Part shown: piece by piece, positions 1 through 8,825 of the stretch
Numbering within the stretch: position 1 is the first letter of the stretch
Layout: the number at the start of each line of letters is the position of its first letter
NCBI GenBank assembly: GCA_965368585.1
Contig: CBDUNM010000010.1
Location: 1 to 64,000, forward strand
Reading direction: 5' to 3'
Length of the DNA: 64,000 bases
From: JARRQB01 sp965368585
Lineage (GTDB): Bacteria; Pseudomonadota; Gammaproteobacteria; Chromatiales; Chromatiaceae
The notes under the pieces: model-generated
What the model was told of the DNA's origin: nothing
The model's database searches: none
Seen by the model: the letters and a program-made list of their open reading frames with translations, nothing else
Position numbers and translations under genes: made by a program

Positions 1-172
1 TGTGATAAGTGCCGTACATACCCGCCATACCGGACATTCCGCTCATCCCCGACATACCGCCCATGCCGCTCATCCCCGACATACCGCCCATGCCCGTTTG
101 ATCACTGAACGCTGCGGTTGCCGTCAGCAGCCCAGCCGCCAGTGCCACCCAAGAAACGTGTGCCTTTACCAT
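1..172 (-). CDS. Met/Gly-rich exported protein, C-terminus cut by window edge
   Basis: Only the first 57 codons are inside the window. The start ATG at 172 has a good ribosome site (GGAGG, 7 nt upstream). Residues 1 to about 23 form a signal peptide (basic VKAH start, hydrophobic VALAAGLL core, TATAAFS cleavage region). A low-complexity stretch follows, built from GMGGMSGMS units with methionine about every third residue, then MYGTYH at the edge. The family is not recognised. Methionine-rich periplasmic segments often bind copper or silver, but that is an inference from composition only. Confidence 0.6.
   Translation of the reverse strand, partial: MVKAHVSWVALAAGLLTATAAFSDQTGMGGMSGMSGMGGMSGMSGMSGMAGMYGTYH
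39..92. repeat. 27-bp tandem direct repeat, two copies
   Basis: Two identical 27-bp units lie head to tail at 39-65 and 66-92 inside the Met/Gly-rich reading frame. Each encodes nine residues of the GMGGMSGMS type. Perfect identity at the DNA level implies recent duplication and possible length variation by slippage. Confidence 0.85.
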
Positions 173-713
173 CGGTCGACCTCCAATTTCTCTTCAGTAC
201 TTTAGAGTAGTGACGACCCGCTACCGGGTTCGGTGACGATCCGAGCACCGGGCCACATTGCGAGCGTCAACAACGCAACCACTGCGCCAAACGTCGGATC
301 GTGTCCGTCGATTCGCCGATAAAGGCTAAAAATTGTGATCAGCTTCACGTTATGGGCGGTCGGTTCGTTGCCTGCACCGAGCGCATGGCGCAAAAACCGC
401 GTCCAGCAGCCGCACGTCGCACGTCATGGTCGAGCGAACTGGCTACGGATCCTGACATTCCGTCAGGTCGTGAGTGCAGGCAAATCCAATATCGATCATC
501 CCAAACTCGCTAAGTAGCGGAAAATTGGATGAATCTCGCTGTATTCGCGAAACAGTTCGTTTACTGTCAGTTTGTCACCGCCGCACGCGAGCGCAGCTTG
601 ACCTGCACGTTGCACGTAGGCAGACCTAGGTCTGCCAGTAGGCCGTATGTTTTTGGACGCTTTTGCGTTTGCTAGGGACAAACCGCTCTCGTTACTCTCC
701 GCCCTGTTACGGC
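173..713. other. Intergenic stretch, no convincing gene
   Basis: About 540 bp between the 5' end of the Met/Gly-rich gene and the 3' end of the lplT-aas fusion. Short open frames on both strands show no recognisable motif. The only structure seen is the perfect palindrome at 619-636. Confidence 0.6.
619..636. repeat. Perfect 18-bp palindrome
   Basis: GGCAGACCTAGGTCTGCC equals its own reverse complement and has no loop. It lies 78 bp downstream of the lplT-aas stop and far upstream of the Met/Gly-rich gene. With no loop and no T-run it is a poor terminator. It looks more like a dimer binding site or a relic. Confidence 0.5.
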
Positions 714-3700
714 TCAGGTCGCAGCCAGGTGTTTTGCGGCGCTGAAGTCGGTCTTGCCGCTGCCCAGCTTGGGAATCTCTTCCACCGCCTGAAATCGCGC
801 CGGAAGTGTCAACGGGTCGTAACCCTTGTCCAGCAGACGGGTACGCATGGCTACCGGATCGAGGTCACCGGTGAACAGCAGCACGATACGTTCACCCTTC
901 CTGTCGTCGGGGAGATTGACAGCCAGCACTTCCGCTTCAGTCTCCCCCAGCGCTGCACGAATCTGGTCCTCGACGAGGCTCAGGCTGACCATTTCTCCAC
1001 CGAGTTTGGCAAAGCGCGAAAAACGGTCGACGATGGTCAGGAAGCCGTCCATATCCAGGTGACCCTTGTCACCGGTTTTGTACCAGCGCAATCCGTCCAG
1101 TTCGACGATGGCATCGGCGGTCTTCTCCGGCGCGTTGAGATAACCTTTCATGACCTGCACGCCGCCAATCAGAATCAGCCCGTCTTCGCCGGGCGGCAAT
1201 GTCTCCAGCGTTTGCGGATCGACGATACGGAAACTGCTGCCCGGCAAGGGCAAGCCCACCGTCCCCGGTCGATTTCCGACCTGGACCTGCCAGTATTCGG
1301 TATCTAACTGATCGGGTACGTTGACACTGGCGACCGGCGTGGTTTCGGTGGCGCCATATCCCTCGTAAATCGTTTTGCCGAACTTCAGCGAAAATGCCTC
1401 GCGCACTTCGGGGTTGAGGCGTTCCGCACCTGCGACGACCAGGCGCAACGACTGCAGCATCAGCGAGTGCACGCGACGACTCTTGATGTAGAACCGCAGG
1501 AAGGTCGAGGTACTGCACATCAAGGTCGTCTTGTATCGTGCAATCGCCTTGGCAGTCCCAACCGCGTCAGTCGGATCGGGGTGACAGACGATAGTCATAC
1601 CCTCGAGCAGCGGCATGAAAGTGGTCACGGTCAAACCAAAGGCATGAAACAAAGGCAAATTGGACAACACAATGTCTTCCGTTTCCGTATTCAGTACGTC
1701 GGCCACCTGCTCCACGTTGGCCATCAGATTGCGATGAGTGAGTTCGATCCCCTTCGGCGTACCCTCACTGCCGCTGGAAAACAGGATGGCCGCGGTGTCC
1801 TCGGGTGCTGCGCGCCGCCCGAACAGGGTCAATAGCGCGCTCCCCGGTAGCAAACTGGCCAGGGCGAAGGCCATCAGTTGCTCGCCGTGGCCGATCTCCT
1901 CCTTGATGTCCTCCATGTAAACGAACTGCGCCTTGCCGAAGGCGGTCGCGACATCGACACCGCGGTCTTCGAGCTTTTTCAGCACGCGGCGGGCGGTGAG
2001 GATGTGCTTGACCTCGGCGCTGTCGATCGCGACCTGGATCGCCTGGGTGTTCGCAGTGTAGTTGAGGTTGACCACCGTCTTGCCGGCGCTCAGGACCGCC
2101 ATATTGGCAATGGCACCGGCGCTGCTGGCGGGCATCAGGATACCGACGTGCTGTTCGGGTGCCCTTTTGCTCAGGCGGCGCGCGAACATCAAGGTTGCCG
2201 CCACCAGACGTCGCCGGGTGAGTGACTGTCCGGTGGAATCGATCACGGCAATCGCTCCGCCGTCCCGACAGGCGGTCTCGAGCCAGGCTTCCGGCAGGGT
2301 CGGCAGCGTGTCGACGTGTTCGCGCCAGGAACTGGCCGAGAGTTCGAAGACCGCCTGCTTGACGGTCTCGGAGGTGGCGGCAATGTCCAGTGCCGGCCCA
2401 AACGCAACCACCACGTTACGCGTACCTCGGGTGCGACGCTGGAACTTGAGACCTCCGCCGGCACGGGAAAAACGGCTGCCCCAGAGGCCGCGCAGATAAA
2501 ACGGCAGGATCACCGCGTTGGCGCCTTCCGCCGCCCTTTCGAAGCCCTTTTTGAACTCGCCCAACTGGCCTGTGCGACTGATCGCACCTTCGGGAAACAG
2601 GCACACCGCTTCGCCGGCGTTGAGCAGGACATTGACCGTTTCCAGCGACTCCTTGGAGCGTCCGCGCGAGATAGGGATCACGCCAAAAATGTCCAGAAAC
2701 CATTTCAGGTACCAGCGCTCGTAAATACTGCGCGCCATCACGAACCGCACCGGCCGCGGGCTCGACAACTGGACCATGGCCCAGTCCAGCCAGCTGATGT
2801 GGTTGCCGAGCAGCAATACGCCGCCTTGCGCCGGCAGATGGCGCAGACCAATCACCTGGAGGTGGTAACGGGTCGAGATCAAGCGGCCGACCACAAAGCG
2901 GATCAGCGATTGTGGGAGCTTGAACAGGGTATAGAGGGCCCCGCTCACGGCCACGACACCCAGGCCGGTGATGATGGTTACGCCGCCCAAGCGGAACAGG
3001 GCCGATGCGACCGTTACGCCGAGAAAACCGAGCATCGTGATGTTCTGCACGAAGTTGCTCGCCGCCAGGACTCTGCCGAGACCTTGTTCACCGGCGTGGA
3101 ACTGGATCAGCGCGTTCAGCGGTACCAGAATGAAGCTGCCGAACATGCCGATCGCTACGAAGTTCAGCACCTGCCCGGGCACGGAGTTCAAACCTGGTAT
3201 TAAAAATAGAGCTACCGCAATGCCGAGCGCGCCGATCGGTATCAGGCCGGTTTCGATGTGCGCGCGGGACAGTTTGGCCGTGATCAGCGACCCGAGAATG
3301 ATGCCCGCCCCCGACGCCGCCAGCATTCCCTGGATGACGACGGTATTGACGATGGCGAGGTGGTCCTTGGCAAATGCGGGAAAGGTGGCGACCATGACCT
3401 GCGAGATCGCCCAGAACACCGAGAGTCCGACAATCGACAGCCAGATCACCGGGTTGTGCCAAGCGGTGGCGAGATTGGCGCGGAGGTATCGGCCGCGCCG
3501 ATATTCAGCCCAGTTGAATCGCATCGCCGTCGCCGGTTGCCGTTGTTGCGGCAGGCGGTAGGCGAGGAACAGTTCCACCAGTGACATCGCCACCAACACC
3601 CAGCCGACAGGGGCGATCAATGTCATGATGTCTTGCGCCGTGCCGTAGGTCGCCCCGGCGAGCGATTTTTCGAACAACACGGAAAAGAAGAAAATACCGG

Positions 3701-4157
3701 CCAGGATGGCGGTGGTCGTGATCGCCTGCACGGCGCCGTTGGCGCGCGCCAGGGTTTCTTTGCCGACCAGTTCCTTGATGTAGCCATACTTGGCCGGCGA
3801 ATAGAAAGCGCTTTGCATAGCCAGCAGAAACGTCATCGCGAAGGCCGGCCAGAACCAGCCCAAGTAGTAGCAGACAGTAATCGCCAGCGTGAGCACGACG
3901 GCGAGCCAGGCGCTGACCCGCATCACCCGGTTCTTGGGGTAGCGATCGGCAATAAAACCCGATGGTGAGAACAGCATCACGAAGGGCAGCAGGATAAGTG
4001 CGTTGACGATCGCCGTGAGCACGATCTGGGGATCGCCATCGTAGGTCTTGAAGAGCGTGTTCTGAATGATGATTTTGTGCCCCAGATCGACAAAGGCATT
4101 CAGGAAAATCATCAAAGCGAAGGGGGTGAAGCCCGTGATGCACCTTAGCTGCTGCAT
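714..4157 (-). CDS. aas: Fused lysophospholipid transporter / acyltransferase / acyl-ACP synthetase (LplT-Aas)
   Basis: A 1147-residue three-part protein. Residues 1 to about 415 are a 12-helix major facilitator domain like LplT, which flips lysophospholipids inward. About 430-625 is a PlsC-type acyltransferase with the HX4D motif in GNHISWLDW near residue 450. From about 640 to the end is an AMP-binding acyl-ACP synthetase with the P-loop-like SSGSEGTPKG near residue 795 and a YKTGD motif. Together they would import lyso-PE and re-acylate it at the inner membrane. In E. coli lplT and aas are separate neighbouring genes; the triple fusion occurs in other proteobacteria. Start ATG at 4157. No operon partners are seen. 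Confidence 0.93.
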   Translation of the reverse strand: MQQLRCITGFTPFALMIFLNAFVDLGHKIIIQNTLFKTYDGDPQIVLTAIVNALILLPFVMLFSPSGFIADRYPKNRVMRVSAWLAVVLTLAITVCYYLGWFWPAFAMTFLLAMQSAFYSPAKYGYIKELVGKETLARANGAVQAITTTAILAGIFFFSVLFEKSLAGATYGTAQDIMTLIAPVGWVLVAMSLVELFLAYRLPQQRQPATAMRFNWAEYRRGRYLRANLATAWHNPVIWLSIVGLSVFWAISQVMVATFPAFAKDHLAIVNTVVIQGMLAASGAGIILGSLITAKLSRAHIETGLIPIGALGIAVALFLIPGLNSVPGQVLNFVAIGMFGSFILVPLNALIQFHAGEQGLGRVLAASNFVQNITMLGFLGVTVASALFRLGGVTIITGLGVVAVSGALYTLFKLPQSLIRFVVGRLISTRYHLQVIGLRHLPAQGGVLLLGNHISWLDWAMVQLSSPRPVRFVMARSIYERWYLKWFLDIFGVIPISRGRSKESLETVNVLLNAGEAVCLFPEGAISRTGQLGEFKKGFERAAEGANAVILPFYLRGLWGSRFSRAGGGLKFQRRTRGTRNVVVAFGPALDIAATSETVKQAVFELSASSWREHVDTLPTLPEAWLETACRDGGAIAVIDSTGQSLTRRRLVAATLMFARRLSKRAPEQHVGILMPASSAGAIANMAVLSAGKTVVNLNYTANTQAIQVAIDSAEVKHILTARRVLKKLEDRGVDVATAFGKAQFVYMEDIKEEIGHGEQLMAFALASLLPGSALLTLFGRRAAPEDTAAILFSSGSEGTPKGIELTHRNLMANVEQVADVLNTETEDIVLSNLPLFHAFGLTVTTFMPLLEGMTIVCHPDPTDAVGTAKAIARYKTTLMCSTSTFLRFYIKSRRVHSLMLQSLRLVVAGAERLNPEVREAFSLKFGKTIYEGYGATETTPVASVNVPDQLDTEYWQVQVGNRPGTVGLPLPGSSFRIVDPQTLETLPPGEDGLILIGGVQVMKGYLNAPEKTADAIVELDGLRWYKTGDKGHLDMDGFLTIVDRFSRFAKLGGEMVSLSLVEDQIRAALGETEAEVLAVNLPDDRKGERIVLLFTGDLDPVAMRTRLLDKGYDPLTLPARFQAVEEIPKLGSGKTDFSAAKHLAAT

Positions 4158-4322
4158 TGCTGTCGTCCTCGGTAAATGCGGTGCTCGATCCCGTTCGAGC
4201 GCGTGTTCGGGTAGTGTTGTGGAGTCTGATTTGAATAGCTACCAAATCGCGAAAAGTGGCGGATGAGTCACCGAGAGTATTCATGATGGCTGCGATTTCG
4301 GCCGGCGAGCCCACCGGGTCAC

Positions 4323-4780
4323 ATGAGAGTGCCGCAGACCGAACGACTCGCGGATGCCCTAAAGCGCACCCTCGAGGCGCATCGCAAGACCTACCAGGAC
4401 GTCGCCGCGGCGCGCGGACTTTCGGAGCCCGGCGTTAAGCGTCTGTTTGCGGGACACAATCTGCCGCCACTATGACTGGACAGGATATGCCAACTGCTCG
4501 ATATCGAGATTTCCGATCGAGTCGCGCTGATGAACGAACGGGCCCAAACTCTGACGCGCCTGACCCGGCACGAATGTATTCGTTGTCTCGCCCGACTGAA
4601 CCGGCTGAAGCCGATCGACCTGCTGCCCGGTATTCGAGTTTAATTACGTGTGGCGCCCAAAATTTCAACGAACTGAATCAGGCCGATGCCGGACTCGATC
4701 TGTCCGAACGGTCCGGCCCGACCGCAGTGCTGGCGATGCGTCCCTGGGAATACGGCATTTGCGCCTCGATGCGTAAATAG
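4323..4780 (+). pseudogene. Decayed HTH (XRE-like) transcriptional regulator
   Basis: The segment starts MRVPQTERLADALKR and continues with a recognisable HTH (TYQDVAAARGLSEPGVKRLF). An in-frame TGA follows at 4473-4475, after which the same frame resumes as LDRICQLLDIEISD. Parts matching the middle (ECIRCLARLNRLKPIDLLPG) and the end (AVLAMRPWEYGICASMRK, in another frame, stop at 4780) of this family are present, but the sequence between them is missing. Intact relatives are about 240 residues; only about 150 codons remain. It therefore has a nonsense codon, a TAA at 4641-4643, at least one frame change and internal deletions. Family assignment rests on remembered conserved segments. A functional product is very unlikely. 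Confidence 0.8.
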
Positions 4781-5035
4781 CCGTCGGGCGGAATCTGTGA
4801 TCTGTCAGTCCCGCGAAAGATTTGTCCTGGTTCCGCCAGGTATGGCCACTCTTATGCTTTGGTGTCGAACTCGATTGCAGCGATAATGACGTGCTGAACA
4901 GGTAAAGCCGCCATCGCACGGTGCGCCGCATTCGCCGGGCCGGCGCCGCAGCTACGAGCAAGGGATCCAGACAATGTCACGTGAAGCACGATCTCAGGGT
5001 CGTTGTGCAGGCAGGATCGGGTACGATTTGAGCAC

Positions 5036-6196
5036 ATGGATACGGTAACTCAACCAGCGGACCCGCGCGGGTTGCGACGCGAGGTTACCCGACAGGTGAC
5101 ACTGGTGGGCGCGCTCGTCAATCTGGTATTGGCGGTCGTCAAGATCGGTGTCGGTTACTGGTCGCGATCGCAGTCGCTGATTGCGGACGGTTTTCATTCG
5201 TTGTCCGATCTCGCGTCCGACGCCCTTATCTGGTGGGTCGCCGGGCATGCCGCGGAGGGACCGGATGAGGAGCATCCTTACGGCCACGGACGATTCGAGA
5301 CGGCGGCGACGCTGGCTCTCGGGGCGGCATTGGTGGTGGTTGCCGGAGGCATCACGATCGATGCTGTCGAACGACTGGTCGAAACCGAGCGCTTGTGGAA
5401 ACCGTCCGTCTGGGCCATGTACGTGGCGTTGGGCTCTGTGGCGGCTAATGAGGCCTTGTACTGGTACACGGCTGCCGCGGCGAAGCGGGTCGGGTCCGAC
5501 ATGTTACAAGCGAACGCATGGCATCATCGCAGCGATGCCATCTCGTCGGTCGTGGTCCTGATCGGCGTCGGGGGGACCCTGCTGGGTTACGATCGGCTCG
5601 ATGCTTTTGCCGCGATCGTCGTCGGCGTGATGATCGCCAAAGTCGGTTGGGATCTCGGCTGGGGAGCCATGCAGGAATTGGTCGATTCCGCGCTGGAAGA
5701 GGAGAAGATCGAGCAGATTCGACGGATTATCGAAGACGTACACGGCGTCAAATCGGTGCACATGCTGCGCACCCGGCGCCAGGGTCACGAGGCCCTGGCA
5801 GACGTGCATATCCTGGTTGAACCGTGGGTGTCGGTATCCGAGGGCCATATGGTCAGCACGGCCGTGGAACTGCGCATCAAGAACGGCGTCGACGAGATCA
5901 CCGACGTGACTGTACACGTCGACCCTGAAGACGACGAGGAAGCTCCACCGTGTGTCGGGCTACCATTGCGCGACGAGGCGCTGCGCGAACTGCGGGCCGC
6001 TTGGTCGGGGGTCGAGTGTTTCACCGAGCACAAGCGCGTATTGCTGCACTATCTGGCCGGCCATATCGATGTCGAAGTGTTCTTTCCGTTGAACTGTTAC
6101 CGGGGCGGGGCGGAAGCGGACGCGCTGCACGATGAATTAAAACGCGCGCTACGCCCAATGGGACACTACGGGCGAGTCAGCGTCTGGTATGGCTGA
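5036..6196 (+). CDS. Cation diffusion facilitator family transporter
   Basis: 386 residues from the ATG at 5036; an upstream TTG at 5003 is also in frame. The CDF metal-site motifs are visible: HSLSD in the second helix (SLIADGFHSLSDLASD) and HHRSDA in the fifth helix, separated by the hydrophilic HPYGHGRFE loop. About five to six membrane helices precede a cytoplasmic ferredoxin-like C-terminal domain, which is followed by an extra segment of about 90 residues (FTEHKRVLLHYLAGHIDVEVFFPL) that resembles a second such module. The protein should export divalent cations (Zn, Fe, Mn, Co or Ni) using the proton gradient. The metal cannot be read from sequence. Single gene. Confidence 0.92.
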   Translation: MDTVTQPADPRGLRREVTRQVTLVGALVNLVLAVVKIGVGYWSRSQSLIADGFHSLSDLASDALIWWVAGHAAEGPDEEHPYGHGRFETAATLALGAALVVVAGGITIDAVERLVETERLWKPSVWAMYVALGSVAANEALYWYTAAAAKRVGSDMLQANAWHHRSDAISSVVVLIGVGGTLLGYDRLDAFAAIVVGVMIAKVGWDLGWGAMQELVDSALEEEKIEQIRRIIEDVHGVKSVHMLRTRRQGHEALADVHILVEPWVSVSEGHMVSTAVELRIKNGVDEITDVTVHVDPEDDEEAPPCVGLPLRDEALRELRAAWSGVECFTEHKRVLLHYLAGHIDVEVFFPLNCYRGGAEADALHDELKRALRPMGHYGRVSVWYG

Positions 6197-6204
6197 GGCC
6201 TCAA

Positions 6205-6221
6205 TGCACCCTTACGGTGCG
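6205..6221 (+). promoter_or_regulatory. Putative NtrC binding site 1 (glnA enhancer)
   Basis: TGCACC-N5-GGTGCG matches the NtrC consensus dyad TGCACC-N5-GGTGCA at all but the last base. It is centred about 240 bp upstream of the expected glnA transcription start, within normal enhancer range. ntrB and ntrC lie just downstream of glnA. Confidence 0.72.
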
Positions 6222-6244
6222 TCGTGGATTTTGCCGTCGGCGTT

Positions 6245-6261
6245 TGCACCAATATCGCGCA
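6245..6261 (+). promoter_or_regulatory. Putative NtrC binding site 2 (weaker)
   Basis: TGCACC-N5-CGCGCA keeps the left half-site fully and four of six bases of the right. Its centre is 40 bp from that of site 1. That is close to four helical turns, so both sites would lie on the same DNA face, as for paired NtrC enhancers. Confidence 0.45.
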
Positions 6262-6429
6262 TTTGGGTTCATTTGCGGTCCACCGCCCGTTGCCTGTGGC
6301 ACAACGGGCGAATTTTTCGTGGGGGCGGCTTCAAGAGCTTGATATTGCAACACTGCCGGCCTCGACGGGCCGATCTGTGCGTGGTCGCAAATTGCGTGCT
6401 GAATCTCCTTGACCGGCGACACGAGCCGG

Positions 6430-6445
6430 TGGCATGGTTCCTGCT
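6430..6445 (+). promoter_or_regulatory. Sigma-54 promoter of glnA (-24/-12)
   Basis: TGGCATGGTTCCTGCT matches the consensus TGGCAYR-N4-TTGCW except for one base of the -12 element. The invariant GG and GC are exactly 12 bp apart. Transcription should start near 6456, giving a leader of about 110 nt before the glnA ATG. It fits the NtrC-like sites upstream and the ntrBC genes downstream. Confidence 0.85.
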
Positions 6446-6568
6446 CCCCGTAGTGATCATCAATCGCGCTTTGTGCGTCGGCTGGCTACCGGCGCGGTGG
6501 CCGTCGATTCCTGAGATCGGTGTGATGGCACCGGTCCACACTCGTAAAAGTAACTGGAGAAAACTGGA

Positions 6569-7978
6569 ATGTCCGCGAAAGACGTCTTCAAGCTTCTGAA
6601 AGACAACGATGTCAAGTTCGTTGATCTGCGTTTTACCGACACCAAGGGTAAAGAACAGCATGTATCGCTGCCGAGCGGTCAGATCGATGACGACATGTTC
6701 ACCGACGGAAAGATGTTTGACGGTTCGTCTATCGCCGGATGGAAGGGCATCAACGAGTCGGACATGGTGCTGATGCCGGATCCCGATACGGCGGTGCTCG
6801 ATCCCTTCACCGACGAAGCCACGGTCAATCTTCGCTGCGACATTCTCGAGCCGTCGACGATGGAAGGCTACGAACGCGACCCCCGTTCGGTCGCCAAGCG
6901 CGCTGAAGCCTATTTGAAGTCGACCGGTATCGCCGATACCGCCTTTTTCGGCCCTGAGCCGGAGTTTTTCATTCTCGACGATGTGCGCTGGAGCATCGAC
7001 ATGAGCGGTTGCACAGTGAAAATCGACTCCGAGGAAGCTGAATGGAACTCGGAACGCGTCTATCCGGACGGCAACATGGGGCATCGCCCTGGCGTCAAGG
7101 GTGGCTATTTTCCGGTGCCGCCGGTCGATTCGCTGAACGACATCCGTGCCTCCATGTGTTTGGCACTGGACGAAATGGGCGTTCCCGTCGAGGTTCACCA
7201 TCACGAAGTGGCGACCGCAGGTCAATGTGAAATCGGAACCATGTTCAGCACGCTGACCAAGCGTGCGGACTGGAACCAGATCATGAAGTACGTCATTCAC
7301 AACGTGGCTCACGCCTACGGCAAGACGGCGACCTTTATGCCCAAACCGATCGTGGGCGACAACGGGTCCGGCATGCACGTCCACCAGTCGTTGGCCAAAG
7401 ACGGCAACAACCTGTTTGCGGGTGATCAGTACGGCGGTCTTTCGGAAACCGCTCTCTACTATATTGGCGGGATTATCAGACACGCGCGGGCGCTGAACGC
7501 CTTCACCAACGCTTCGACCAACTCTTACAAGCGCCTCGTTCCGGGCTTCGAGGCACCGGTCATGTTGGCCTACTCGGCGCGCAACCGCTCTGCTTCTATC
7601 AGGATTCCGTGGGTCTCCAGCCCGAAAGGCCGTCGCATCGAGGTGCGTTTTCCGGATCCTACCGCCAACCCCTATCTGGCGTTCGCGGCGATGATGCTGG
7701 CGGGCCTTGACGGAATCCAGAGCAAGATTCACCCAGGCGACCCGATGGACAAGGATCTCTACGATCTGCCGGCGGAAGAGGCTGCGAGCATCCCGACCGT
7801 ATGCCACAGCCTGGATATGGCATTGGATTCGTTGGACCGCGACCGTGAGTTCCTGACGGCAGGCGGCGTATTCAGCGATGATCTCATCGACGGCTATATC
7901 GCGCTCAAGATGGAAGAGGTCACGACGATGCGAATGACCACGCACCCCGTTGAGTTCGACATGTACTACAGCCTGTAA
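6569..7978 (+). CDS. glnA: Glutamine synthetase, type I
   Basis: 469 residues, the usual length of the dodecameric GSI-beta enzyme, which makes glutamine from glutamate, ammonia and ATP in the cytoplasm. Visible family signatures are DGSSIAGWKGI near residue 51, the ATP-binding stretch KPIVGDNGSGMHVHQSL near 259, and KDLYDLPAEE with Tyr398, the predicted adenylylation site. That site implies control by a GlnE-type adenylyltransferase, which is not in this window. Transcription is probably NtrC/sigma-54 dependent from 6430-6445. A strong hairpin follows the stop. ATG start with GGAG about 10 nt upstream. Confidence 0.98.
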   Translation: MSAKDVFKLLKDNDVKFVDLRFTDTKGKEQHVSLPSGQIDDDMFTDGKMFDGSSIAGWKGINESDMVLMPDPDTAVLDPFTDEATVNLRCDILEPSTMEGYERDPRSVAKRAEAYLKSTGIADTAFFGPEPEFFILDDVRWSIDMSGCTVKIDSEEAEWNSERVYPDGNMGHRPGVKGGYFPVPPVDSLNDIRASMCLALDEMGVPVEVHHHEVATAGQCEIGTMFSTLTKRADWNQIMKYVIHNVAHAYGKTATFMPKPIVGDNGSGMHVHQSLAKDGNNLFAGDQYGGLSETALYYIGGIIRHARALNAFTNASTNSYKRLVPGFEAPVMLAYSARNRSASIRIPWVSSPKGRRIEVRFPDPTANPYLAFAAMMLAGLDGIQSKIHPGDPMDKDLYDLPAEEAASIPTVCHSLDMALDSLDRDREFLTAGGVFSDDLIDGYIALKMEEVTTMRMTTHPVEFDMYYSL

Positions 7979-8003
7979 TTCAAAGTACCGATCTAGCCGC
8001 AAA

Positions 8004-8029
8004 GAACGCCCCGCTCATGCGGGGCGTTC
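8004..8029 (+). terminator. Hairpin terminator after glnA
   Basis: An 11-bp perfect stem (GAACGCCCCGC / GCGGGGCGTTC) with a TCAT loop lies 25 bp after the glnA stop. The T-tract after the stem is weak (ccgtct), so termination strength is uncertain. Confidence 0.7.
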
Positions 8030-8126
8030 CCGTCTCGCCGCGGCTTGGTTCGCGTTTTCGTCGCAACCAGTCAAATAGACGTCTTCCCCTATTGGCCCAA
8101 ACGCGGCCCTGGACTATTCTGCGAGC

Positions 8127-8825
8127 ATGATCAAAACAATTGTGCTGATAGCCATGCTTCTAATTGCCGGTTTCGTCTCGGCCGGAGTTTATAAATGGGT
8201 GGATAAGGACGGCAACATCCACTATAGCGACACCGCGCCGCCGCACGGTCAGGCCCAGGAACTGGAATTGCCGGAAACCTCACGCTACAAGCCGCGGGTA
8301 CTACCATCGAAAACGCCCCAGGCGGGCTCCGTTCAGGCGCAGCCCGATTCTGGTGAAGCCGAAAAACCGACCAGCTATCCGACGGTCGAAATAGTGCAGC
8401 CGGAAAATGCCGGTACGGTACGCAGCAACCAGGGAGATGTCACGGTTGAGGTGCAGCTCGACCCCGCCCTGGCGGAAGGCCATGTCCTGGCCTTTGTACT
8501 GGATGGAGAGGCGATACCGGACAAGGTGGCGAGCACGTCGTTTCAGATCAAGTCTGTCGATCGCGGCACGCACTCGCTGGTAGCGACGGTGCAGGACGAA
8601 CAAGGCAAGGAACTGGGGCGTTCGAGTACGATCAGCTTCACCTTGCGCAAGACCTCCCTGTTGGAGCGCGGGGATGCCGCGAAAAAGGCGGCAGCAAAAG
8701 CGAAATCGGCGCCGAAGGCGCCGACCGATCCCACCTCTCCCGATACGTTCGTCCCTTCGTCCAAGGGTATCTCGACCACGCCCGGGCGCACCAATCCGGC
8801 CTTTGCGCCGAATTACAACCCATAG
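8127..8825 (+). CDS. DUF4124 domain protein, exported
   Basis: 232 residues. A signal peptide (IKTIVLIAMLLIAGFVSAG) runs directly into the DUF4124 signature VYKWVDKDGNIHYSDTAPP at residues 21-39. A proline-rich linker follows, then a beta-rich Ig-like segment (about 85-180: VEIVQPENAGTVRSNQGDVTVEV) and a low-complexity, Lys/Ala- and Ser/Thr/Pro-rich tail. DUF4124 proteins often sit between glnA and ntrB in gammaproteobacteria. Their function is unknown, and a periplasmic location is inferred. It may be read together with ntrB, whose start is 154 bp downstream. Confidence 0.88.
   Translation: MIKTIVLIAMLLIAGFVSAGVYKWVDKDGNIHYSDTAPPHGQAQELELPETSRYKPRVLPSKTPQAGSVQAQPDSGEAEKPTSYPTVEIVQPENAGTVRSNQGDVTVEVQLDPALAEGHVLAFVLDGEAIPDKVASTSFQIKSVDRGTHSLVATVQDEQGKELGRSSTISFTLRKTSLLERGDAAKKAAAKAKSAPKAPTDPTSPDTFVPSSKGISTTPGRTNPAFAPNYNP

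Noticed and set aside
39..92. Short regularly spaced repeats, possible CRISPR
   Set aside because: Units are directly adjacent with no spacers and are in frame within a coding sequence.
4473..4475. In-frame TGA in the HTH gene as a selenocysteine or recoding site
   Set aside because: No selenocysteine insertion hairpin is evident, the residue is not a conserved Cys in the family, and deletions and another stop follow.
6269..8002. 577-codon open frame on the minus strand across glnA
   Set aside because: It lies wholly opposite glnA and its sequence is an antisense reflection of glnA codons (rich in His, Arg, Asp and Val), with no family motif.
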